From VRUE01 sp036376915 (GTDB taxonomy: Bacteria; Actinomycetota; Thermoleophilia; Solirubrobacterales; 70-9), in contig DASUZK010000075.1 in the NCBI GenBank assembly GCA_036376915.1, forward strand, positions 1-19,890: a stretch of DNA of 19,890 bases, in the 5' to 3' direction. The notes under the pieces were generated by a model that worked only from the letters and a program-made list of their open reading frames with translations, had not been told where the DNA came from and made no database searches. Positions 15,043-19,890 of the stretch are shown piece by piece (the first letter of the stretch is position 1; the number at the start of each line of letters is the position of its first letter). The translations under genes were made by a program, and so were the position numbers.

Positions 15043-15692
15043 GCGAGGTTGTCTCAATCGAACGGGACGGGGTCGAGGCGGCGCGCATCGCGCTGGAGCG
15101 CTGCGTCTCCGGGGGCGGCATCGCCGTCTTCCCGGCCGACGGGCTCTACGGCCTCGCCTGCGACCCTCTCGATGCACGAGCGATCGCGCGCATCCACGAG
15201 ATCAAGGGCCGCGACGACGGCAAGCCCTCGGCCGTCCTCTACTTCTCGCCCCTGGCGATGCGCGAGCTGGTCGAGGGTCTCGGCCCGCGCACCCGGGAGG
15301 CCATTGGGGCGCTGCTGCCCGGCCCCGTGACCCTCGTCGTCGCCAACCCGGAACGCCGTTATCCGCTCGCTTGCCGCGAGGACCCCGAACGCCTCGGGGT
15401 GCGCCTGATAGGCGGCCCGCTGGCCGGCGCGATGTGCCCGCTCTTCCAGACCTCGGCGAACCGAAGCGGCGAGCCAGCTCCTTCGGATTTCGCGGACGTG
15501 CCGCTCACGATCCGCGCCGAGGCCGATCTCGCCATCGACGACGGCGCCCTCACCGGCTTGCCCTCCACGGTTGTGGACTTGGTCGAATTCGAGGAGACTG
15601 GCGAGTGGACGGTTCTGCGTGAAGGTGGGATGCCACCCGGCGACCTGGCGGCCCGGCTGAAGGGCGGCAGTAGCCGGTGGCGACTGTCCTAA
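15039..15692 (+). CDS. L-threonylcarbamoyladenylate synthase (TsaC/Sua5 family)
   Basis: A 217-aa YrdC-fold protein that makes threonylcarbamoyl-AMP from threonine, bicarbonate and ATP for the t6A modification of tRNAs decoding ANN codons. The typical start GGIAVFPADGLYGLACDP (25-42) is followed by the KxR segment EIKGRDDGKPSAVLYFS, LLPGPVTLVV, and LFQTSANRSGEPAP, all close to the family pattern. LPSTVVDLVE and LREGGMP close the domain. At this length it lacks the extra C-terminal domain of long Sua5 proteins, so it is of the short TsaC type. The GTG start overlaps the prmC stop. Its TAA stop (15690-15692) lies within the palindrome that precedes gntR. Confidence 0.94.
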   Translation: MSEVVSIERDGVEAARIALERCVSGGGIAVFPADGLYGLACDPLDARAIARIHEIKGRDDGKPSAVLYFSPLAMRELVEGLGPRTREAIGALLPGPVTLVVANPERRYPLACREDPERLGVRLIGGPLAGAMCPLFQTSANRSGEPAPSDFADVPLTIRAEADLAIDDGALTGLPSTVVDLVEFEETGEWTVLREGGMPPGDLAARLKGGSSRWRLS

Positions 15693-15706
15693 TTGACTAG
15701 GACAGT
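15683..15706. promoter_or_regulatory. Perfect 9-bp-arm palindrome on the gntR promoter (probable operator)
   Basis: ACTGTCCTA (15683-15691) and TAGGACAGT (15698-15706) are exact inverted copies around a 6-nt centre. The site spans the sua5 stop and the -35 of gntR. A half-site-like ACAGT-N10-ACTGT pair extends it to 15721. It most likely binds the GntR protein encoded next to it. A role as a terminator hairpin for sua5 is less likely because there is no T-tract. Confidence 0.65.
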
Positions 15707-15721
15707 TATCCCCTGTACTGT
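15693..15721 (+). promoter_or_regulatory. Promoter of the gntR-yrbE operon
   Basis: TTGACT (15693-15698), exactly 17 nt, then TACTGT (15716-15721). The ATG at 15731 is 9 nt further, so the leader is 0-3 nt and there is no Shine-Dalgarno sequence. This is the best plus-strand promoter in the window. Confidence 0.75.
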
Positions 15722-15730
15722 GTTGGTTCA

Positions 15731-16507
15731 ATGGCACAGCGAGCCGCAGATCGCGAAGCCACGCCTTTCTCGACCGATCCCACCGCGGAGCTCCCGGTCG
15801 GCGTTCAACTCTCCTGGCGCCTGCGGGCGCTGATCGCCACCGGCCGGCTCGCGGCGGGCGAGCAGCTACCGAGCTTCCGCCGCCTGGCCGAGTGGGCGGG
15901 GGTCAACGTGAATACCGTGCGAGCGGTCTACGCCGGACTCGAACGGGAGGACCTGGTGGTGAGCCGGCAGGGGCGCGGCACGTTCGTCGCCGCGGGCCTC
16001 GAGGCGGCGCCCGAGCTGGAGGAGATCGCCAGCGAGGCGCTCCGCCGGGTGCGAGGCATGGGACTCGACCCCCGCGATTTCGTCGTCGTCGCGGCTGCCT
16101 GCGCCAGCATGGCGAGCGAGGGGGAGGGGGCACCCGTCCCTCCGGCGTTGCCCGACCCTGCCCGGGAGAGCGAGGCGATCGAGGTGCGCCACGAGCTGCG
16201 CCGTCAGATCGCCCGGTTGGAGGTCGAGCTGGGGACATACACGCGGGACCTTCCCGCCGACATGCCGACGGCGGGGCGTTTCTCCCAGGCCCACGTCGCC
16301 GGCGTCGAGGAGCTCGAGCAGACCCGCGACACGCTGATCGCGCAGCTCTCCGAAGCGCAGCGGGCGGCGGAGCTGCGTGCCAGACGGCTCGGCGAGGCGC
16401 GGGCAAAGCGGGAAGCCCGGCTCGACGAGGAGCGGCACGGCGGCTCGGCGCAATCGGGCGGGGGCCCTCTGGGCAGGGCGATGAGCTGGTGGCGAGCGAA
16501 GTCGTGA
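15731..16507 (+). CDS. GntR family regulator (YtrA-like) with coiled-coil C-terminus
   Basis: A 258-aa regulator. Residues about 20-88 form a GntR winged helix: LPVGVQLSWRLRALIATG, then GEQLPSFRRLAEWAGVNVNTVRAVYAGLEREDLV, then the wing SRQGRGTFVAAG. After it comes a helical stretch rather than a FadR- or UTRA-type ligand domain, most like the small YtrA subfamily but longer. Residues about 150-235 are Leu/Glu/Arg/Ala-rich and probably coiled-coil (RHELRRQIARLEVELG, TLIAQLSEAQRAAELRARRL). The strong promoter upstream carries a palindrome, suggesting self-regulation. The stop overlaps the GTG of the permease gene (GTGA), so regulator and transporter are made together. The signal it senses is unknown. 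Confidence 0.88.
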   Translation: MAQRAADREATPFSTDPTAELPVGVQLSWRLRALIATGRLAAGEQLPSFRRLAEWAGVNVNTVRAVYAGLEREDLVVSRQGRGTFVAAGLEAAPELEEIASEALRRVRGMGLDPRDFVVVAAACASMASEGEGAPVPPALPDPARESEAIEVRHELRRQIARLEVELGTYTRDLPADMPTAGRFSQAHVAGVEELEQTRDTLIAQLSEAQRAAELRARRLGEARAKREARLDEERHGGSAQSGGGPLGRAMSWWRAKS

Positions 16508-17295
16508 CGCGGGCGCTCCTGCCCGCCAAGTCCGCCTTCGAGCAGGTGGGGGAGATGATGATCCTCACCGCGAAGACGATCGTCTCGGCGGTGCGCCCTC
16601 CCTACCCCTATGGCGAGGAGCTGGTCTGGCAGTTCCTCTTCGTGCTCAAGCTCTCCTGGTTTCCGCTGCTGATCTCGACCTTCGCCCTCTGCCTCGGCGC
16701 TCCCGGCCTGCAGGCGGCGGGCGTGCTCTCGCTCTTCGGCGCGCTCGACCGGCTCGGCGGCTTCTTCGTGCTGACCGCGATCCGCTGGATCGGTCCCCTG
16801 GTGACTGCCGTGGTCGTCGCCGGCGTCGCCGGCACCGCGATCACCGCCGACCTCGGCGCCCGCAAGATCCGCGAGGAGCTCGACGCCCTGCAGGTGCTCG
16901 GGGTCGACCCGGTCAAGAACCTGGTCGTGCCGCGCTTCCTGGCGTTGATGGTCATCACCGGGCTGCTCGACATCTTCGCGATCGTCTTCGGCCTCACGGC
17001 CGGCATAGCAGCCGAGCTCCTCTACAAGCAATCGCTGGGGGGCTTCTTCGCGACCCTCTTCGCCAACGCCTCGATCACCGACATCTGGGGCTCGATCCTG
17101 ATGTGCACGATGTTCGGCGCGATCATCGCCGTCGTCTGCTCCTTCAAGGGGATGACCGCGTCCGGCGGCGCCGAGGGCGTCGGCCGCGCGGTCAACCAGG
17201 CGGTGGTGATCGCCCTCGTCGCGGTCTTCTTCTTCAACTTCGTCTTCACCGCGATCCTGCTCGCCACCAACCCCGAACTGCAGAGCATCCGATGA
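16504..17295 (+). CDS. YrbE/MlaE family ABC transporter permease, first subunit
   Basis: A 263-aa permease of the family that serves Mce and Mla lipid importers in the cytoplasmic membrane. Four or five hydrophobic segments are seen (about 48-75, 88-112, 142-172, 195-215, 230-254). The hallmark loop TADLGARKIREELDALQVLGVDPVKNLVVPR (about 114-144) carries the EelDAL-x-lGvdP pattern that contacts the ATPase. The GTG start at 16504 overlaps the gntR stop, giving the normal family length, although the frame is open far upstream within gntR. The next permease starts inside its stop codon (ATGA). A matching ATPase (MceG/MlaF-like) and substrate-binding MCE proteins are not in the window. Confidence 0.93.
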   Translation: MTRALLPAKSAFEQVGEMMILTAKTIVSAVRPPYPYGEELVWQFLFVLKLSWFPLLISTFALCLGAPGLQAAGVLSLFGALDRLGGFFVLTAIRWIGPLVTAVVVAGVAGTAITADLGARKIREELDALQVLGVDPVKNLVVPRFLALMVITGLLDIFAIVFGLTAGIAAELLYKQSLGGFFATLFANASITDIWGSILMCTMFGAIIAVVCSFKGMTASGGAEGVGRAVNQAVVIALVAVFFFNFVFTAILLATNPELQSIR

Positions 17296-18107
17296 GGGCC
17301 AGGGAAGCGATGATCGGGTGGCTCGACGTCCCGCGCGAATGGCTCGACGCCTTCGGCGAGATCGCCCGCTTCGGCTCGCGCGTCGCCGGCCACGTCTACT
17401 CGGGCCGGGTGCTGCGCTACTTCGGCGAGAGCCTGCGCCAGGCCGGGATCCTGATCCTCGGCTCGGCGATCGTGATCTGGGCCTTCGTCTTCATCCTCGG
17501 CCTCCAGTGCGGCCTCCAGGGCGCCTACTTCAACCGCTCGATCGGCGCCCCCTCGCTAGCCGGCCTCTTCTCCGCCTACTGCGACCTGCGCGAGGGACTG
17601 CCCTACGCGTTCGGCTACATCCTCTCCGCCAAGGTGGGCACGGGGATCGTCGCCGAGCTCGGCGCGATGCGGATCTCCGACGAGATCGACGCGCTCGAGG
17701 TTATGGGGATCCAGCCCGTCACCTTCCTCTGCGCCACCCGCCTGCTCGGGGCCTGGATCGCGATCCCGTTCCTCTACCTGGTCGGGATCGGCGTCGCCTA
17801 CTTCGCCAGCTACTTCTCGGTGGTCCAGCAGGTGGGTGACGTCTCCTCGGGCGGCTACCTGCTGATCTTCTGGATGTACCAGGACCCGCTGGACCTGAGC
17901 TTCAGCCTGATCAAGGGGCTGGTGATGGCGACGGCGATCGTGCTCGTCGGCTGCTACTACGGCTACACCGCCTCAGGCGGGCCGGTCGGCGTCGGCACCG
18001 CGACGGCGCAGTCGATGGTGGTCAACATCATCCTCGTCCACATCATCGGGATGCTGGGGACAGTTGTTTTTTGGGGCTCGACTCCGAGGGCGCCGATTGG
18101 GGGTTGA
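17292..18107 (+). CDS. YrbE/MlaE family ABC transporter permease, second subunit
   Basis: A 271-aa permease, partner of the preceding one. The N-terminal amphipathic stretch FGSRVAGHVYSGRVLRYFGE is followed by hydrophobic segments at about 50-72, 140-190 and 210-262. The family loop VAELGAMRISDEIDALEVMGIQPVTFL is intact, and the end VFWGSTPRAPIGG is the usual C-terminus of YrbE-B proteins. The ATG at 17292 overlaps the TGA of the first permease, the arrangement of actinobacterial yrbEA-yrbEB pairs. In those operons the mceA-F genes normally follow at once. Here the gene is followed by 430 bp of palindromic non-coding DNA and a gene on the other strand. Confidence 0.93.
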   Translation: MRAREAMIGWLDVPREWLDAFGEIARFGSRVAGHVYSGRVLRYFGESLRQAGILILGSAIVIWAFVFILGLQCGLQGAYFNRSIGAPSLAGLFSAYCDLREGLPYAFGYILSAKVGTGIVAELGAMRISDEIDALEVMGIQPVTFLCATRLLGAWIAIPFLYLVGIGVAYFASYFSVVQQVGDVSSGGYLLIFWMYQDPLDLSFSLIKGLVMATAIVLVGCYYGYTASGGPVGVGTATAQSMVVNIILVHIIGMLGTVVFWGSTPRAPIGG

Positions 18108-18112
18108 GGTGG

Positions 18113-18253
18113 GGGAGCCTGGCCCTCCTCCAGGCGAATTGAGCACCGCGCGTAAGCGCGGTGCAATGAGGAGCGCGGCCTAAGCGGCCGCGCAAATATC
18201 GGATTGCATTTCCGCCGCTTCGCGACATTCGCCTGGAGGAGGGCCAGGCTCCC
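18113..18253. repeat. 141-bp element: 27-bp perfect inverted repeats enclosing two hairpins
   Basis: The arms 18113-18139 and 18227-18253 are exact inverted copies (GGGAGCC... / ...GGCTCCC). Each arm is also a hairpin by itself (GCCTGG-N7-CCAGGC at 18117-18135, and its counterpart in the right arm). The 87-nt centre holds GCACCGCGC-GTAA-GCGCGGTGC (18143-18164) and GCGCGGCC-TAAGC-GGCCGCGC (18173-18193), the second bracketed by TGCAAT (18162-18167) and ATTGCA (18203-18208). No target-site duplication is visible at the ends. It starts 5 nt after the second permease. It could be a REP/MITE-like mobile element or a structured RNA. Confidence 0.85.
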
Positions 18254-18449
18254 TTCCAACACGTCACCGAGTGACGCCCAGACTGCGAACCCGGCCACAG
18301 AGTCCCCAAGCTTTTTTCTAAAGCTCGGAGCGCCCGTACGGCGCCTGGCCCCGTGGAGCTTTTGGGACGCCGGGGCGGCGCGGGGGAGAAGCTTTCGAGG
18401 GTGGCGGTGCCTCTGGGGATGAGCCCTTCGAGCCTCGTGCCGTGTCGAG
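18254..18449. other. Non-coding spacer with several small hairpins
   Basis: I see no convincing gene here. Short inverted repeats include CGTCAC-CGA-GTGACG (18262-18276), AGCTTT-TTTCT-AAAGCT (18309-18325, containing a run of six T), and GCGCC-CGTAC-GGCGC (18330-18344). The T-run may contribute to transcription termination after the permease operon. Open frames on both strands are Pro/Arg/Ser-rich and look like chance. Confidence 0.5.
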
Positions 18450-18525
18450 GGATGCCGGGTGCCCCTCCCCAAAACACTCAAGCGAGGCTCCCGCCGAGCG
18501 TTTTGGGGAGGGGCACCCGGCATCC
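18450..18525. repeat. 76-bp element: 26-bp perfect inverted repeats
   Basis: The arms 18450-18475 and 18500-18525 are exact inverted copies, beginning GGATGCCGGG and ending with AAAAC next to the loop. The 24-nt loop contains a small GCTC-CCGCC-GAGC hairpin (18487-18499). The element lies 13 nt beyond the 3' end of the lysyl-oxidase-like gene, in the right place to stop or stabilise its transcript, but it has no trailing T-tract in either direction. It does not share its arm sequence with the element at 18113-18253. Confidence 0.85.
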
Positions 18526-18538
18526 AACCCCACCACCG

Positions 18539-19345
18539 TCAGCAGTTCTGCGGACCGTCCCGGTACGGCAGTCGAATGACCCTCACCGACCGGTTATTTC
18601 GCTCGTTGGACTCGAACAGAAGGTTCTCCGGATCGACCCGCATCACGAACGCGAAGCAGCCACGCAACCCGGTGACGTTGACCCACTGGCGATCGTAAGT
18701 GGAGGGGTAGATGTCGGACCAGCCGACCGAGGTGCCGAGGCGGACTCGCTGGCGGCTCGGGTCCTGGCTGCAGGCCGGGTAGACGCGGTACCCCGGAGAG
18801 CGGCTCATCGCACGGGTGCGCTCGAGGTCGCGGAAGCAGTAGAAGACCTTGGGGCCCTTGCGCACTCGCTCCAGCGGCTGCCGGTCGTCGCCCAGCGACC
18901 AGATCTCCATGCTGAGCGGGTCGTGCACCTTCCAGTAGGAGCCGCCGAACTCGTAGCCGACGCTGTAGAAGTGGAGCTTCGCATCGGTGCGGAAGATGCT
19001 GACTCCGCCCCCGACCCGGTAGATGGCCTGGTTAGCTCGCATCCAGTTGCGCTTGTAGCGCAGCCCTCGTAGCTCCATCGGGCCCCGGCCCCGGGAGCGG
19101 ATGTCGTTGCCGGCGTGCAGCAGCGCCCCACCGCCGTACCCGTAACGGCCGCCACCGTGCTCGACGAAGAGGTCGGCGGCCGGGCCGACCTTCAGGTCCG
19201 GACAGAGGAGCGCTGCGGCTTCGGGTCCTTCGCAAGGGTTTTCGCCGGTCGCGCCCAGGGCCGGCCGGGGGACGGCAAGCGCCGCCAGGCAAAGAGCGGC
19301 TAGGCAGAGCGAGAGGCGGCGTCTCACTGGCCTCAGGCTATCCAT
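18539..19345 (-). CDS. Secreted lysyl-oxidase-like protein lacking the copper His cluster
   Basis: A 268-aa protein with a signal peptide (basic RPVRRRL, hydrophobic LCLAALCLAALAV, likely cleavage after ALG at 29-31). It matches the lysyl oxidase pattern: CPDLKVGPAADL, NDIRSRGRGPMELRG, VFYCFRD, TSVGWSDIYPSTYDRQWVNV, and VDPENLLFESNERNN. The Lys and Tyr that form the LTQ cofactor in animal enzymes seem to be present (K166, Y213). The HxHxH copper site expected about 25-30 residues before that Lys is not; the region reads GGSYWKVHDPL. Oxidase activity is therefore doubtful. Start: ATG 19345, or the in-frame GTG at 19327, which lies 7 nt after a -10 box (TAGCCT) and still gives a full signal peptide. 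Divergent from glyA. Confidence 0.75.
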   Translation of the reverse strand: MDSLRPVRRRLSLCLAALCLAALAVPRPALGATGENPCEGPEAAALLCPDLKVGPAADLFVEHGGGRYGYGGGALLHAGNDIRSRGRGPMELRGLRYKRNWMRANQAIYRVGGGVSIFRTDAKLHFYSVGYEFGGSYWKVHDPLSMEIWSLGDDRQPLERVRKGPKVFYCFRDLERTRAMSRSPGYRVYPACSQDPSRQRVRLGTSVGWSDIYPSTYDRQWVNVTGLRGCFAFVMRVDPENLLFESNERNNRSVRVIRLPYRDGPQNC

Positions 19346-19363
19346 GACCGTTGGTAATGTCGC
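19335..19363 (-). promoter_or_regulatory. Promoter of the lysyl-oxidase-like gene
   Basis: On the minus strand GCGACA (19363-19358, 4 of 6 matches), a 17-nt spacer, then TAGCCT (19340-19335). A start 6-8 nt later falls at the GTG at 19327, which favours that codon over the ATG at 19345. Its -35 overlaps the glyA -10 on the other strand. Confidence 0.5.
19355..19360 (+). promoter_or_regulatory. -10 box of glyA (leaderless type)
   Basis: TAATGT lies 8 nt before the ATG at 19369, with no good -35 and no Shine-Dalgarno sequence. The ATG at 19357, inside this box, is in frame but would fall upstream of the predicted transcription start. Confidence 0.4.
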
Positions 19364-19368
19364 TCACG

Positions 19369-19890
19369 ATGGACGACCTACCCGAGAACTTCCAGACCGC
19401 CCCTCTCGCCGAGGTTGACCCGGCCATCGCCGCGGTGCTGGACGGCGAGCTGAAGCGCCAGCAGGGCACGCTGGAGATGATCGCCTCGGAGAACTTCGTG
19501 CCGCAGGCGGTGCTCGACGCGGTCGGCTCGGTGCTGACCAACAAGTACGCCGAGGGCTACCCTGGGCGGCGCTACTACGGTGGCTGCGAGGAGGTCGACG
19601 TCGCCGAGCAGCTGGCGATCGACCGCGCCAGGGAGCTGTTCGGCGCCGAGCACGCCAACGTCCAGGCCCACGCCGGCGCCCAGGCGAACAACGCCGCCTA
19701 CATGGCGCTGATGCAGCCGGGCGACACCTTCCTCGGCCTGGCGCTCGACCACGGCGGCCACCTCAGCCACGGGATGAAGATCAACGTTTCCGGCAAGCTC
19801 TACAACCCGGTGCCGTACCACGTGCGCCGGGACGACTTGCTCGTCGACATGGACGAGGTGGCGCAGCTCGCCGAGGAGCACAAGCCGGCG
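19369..19890 (+). CDS. glyA: Serine hydroxymethyltransferase (3' end outside window)
   Basis: The first 174 codons of the PLP enzyme that interconverts serine and glycine while charging tetrahydrofolate with a one-carbon unit. Family signatures in order: VDPAIAAVLDGELKRQQGTLEMIASENFVPQAVL read in short blocks, SVLTNKYAEGYPGRRYYGGCEEVD (the hallmark substrate-binding segment), ELFGAEHANVQAHAGAQAN (the phosphate and ring-stacking region), and GLALDHGGHLSHG. The PLP lysine lies beyond the window. The ATG at 19369 is chosen for normal length and for the -10 box 8 nt upstream. Its linkage to rpmE-prfA-prmC-sua5 matches the order known from Bacillus, with the gntR-yrbE block and the lysyl-oxidase-like gene placed in between. 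Confidence 0.96.
   Translation, partial: MDDLPENFQTAPLAEVDPAIAAVLDGELKRQQGTLEMIASENFVPQAVLDAVGSVLTNKYAEGYPGRRYYGGCEEVDVAEQLAIDRARELFGAEHANVQAHAGAQANNAAYMALMQPGDTFLGLALDHGGHLSHGMKINVSGKLYNPVPYHVRRDDLLVDMDEVAQLAEEHKPA

Noticed and set aside
15892..16503. Upstream extension of the first permease frame into gntR
   Set aside because: The added 200 residues are Arg/Gly-rich shadow sequence of gntR. The GTG at 16504 gives the normal permease length and a GTGA overlap.
18113..18253. Insertion sequence with terminal inverted repeats
   Set aside because: There is no transposase in or near it and no target duplication at its ends. At most it would be a non-autonomous element.
18113..18525. CRISPR array or integron attC sites
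   Set aside because: The repeats are inverted rather than regularly spaced direct repeats. There are no spacers, cas genes or integrase, and the two elements differ in sequence.
18353..19072. 239-codon plus-strand frame through the palindromic region
   Set aside because: It runs through the inverted repeat and opposite the lysyl-oxidase-like gene, with no recognisable domain.

Overview
This GC-rich window fits an actinobacterium, most likely of the Thermoleophilia/Solirubrobacterales type. That placement is an inference from gene order and style, not from a search. The supporting signs are the block rpmE - DUF1385 - prfA - prmC - tsaC/sua5 ... glyA, a YrbE/MlaE permease pair of the Mce lipid-import type, and several genes that appear to be transcribed without a leader (a TANNNT -10 box 6-9 nt before the start codon).

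Layout. 1-2442: end of etfA, then ETF:quinone oxidoreductase, which moves electrons from flavin dehydrogenases to the quinone pool; its usual fourth cluster cysteine is absent. 2547-2963: two small two-helix membrane proteins behind their own promoter. 2991-5168 (-): a large GT-C-like membrane glycosyltransferase. 5269-8339 (+): two tandem paralogous, membrane-anchored TolB/PD40 beta-propeller proteins with a conserved four-cysteine insert. 8340-8652: mostly non-coding, with a terminator and one doubtful small ORF. 8653-10158: an alpha/beta hydrolase without the usual catalytic His, divergent from a TetR regulator whose apparent operator fills the spacer of the hydrolase promoter. 10155-11657 (-): a membrane GGDEF diguanylate cyclase. 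11737-15692 (+): translation block (ribosomal protein L31, DUF1385 membrane protein, release factor RF1, its methyltransferase PrmC, and the tRNA t6A enzyme TsaC/Sua5), the last three coupled by 4-nt GTGA overlaps. 15731-18107 (+): a GntR regulator with a palindromic operator-like site on its own promoter, coupled by GTGA/ATGA overlaps to two YrbE/MlaE permeases, with no mce substrate-binding genes after them in the window. 18108-18538: an unusual non-coding stretch with two long perfect inverted repeats. 18539-19345 (-): a secreted lysyl-oxidase-like protein that seems to lack the copper-binding histidine cluster. 19369-19890 (+): start of glyA.

The strongest candidates for something undescribed are the structured element at 18113-18253 (27-bp perfect inverted repeats, each itself a hairpin, around two more hairpins) with its neighbour at 18450-18525, the MCE-less GntR-YrbE-YrbE operon, the paired cysteine-insert propellers, and the lysyl-oxidase-like protein without the copper site. 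No tRNA, rRNA, CRISPR array, insertion sequence or phage gene was recognised.
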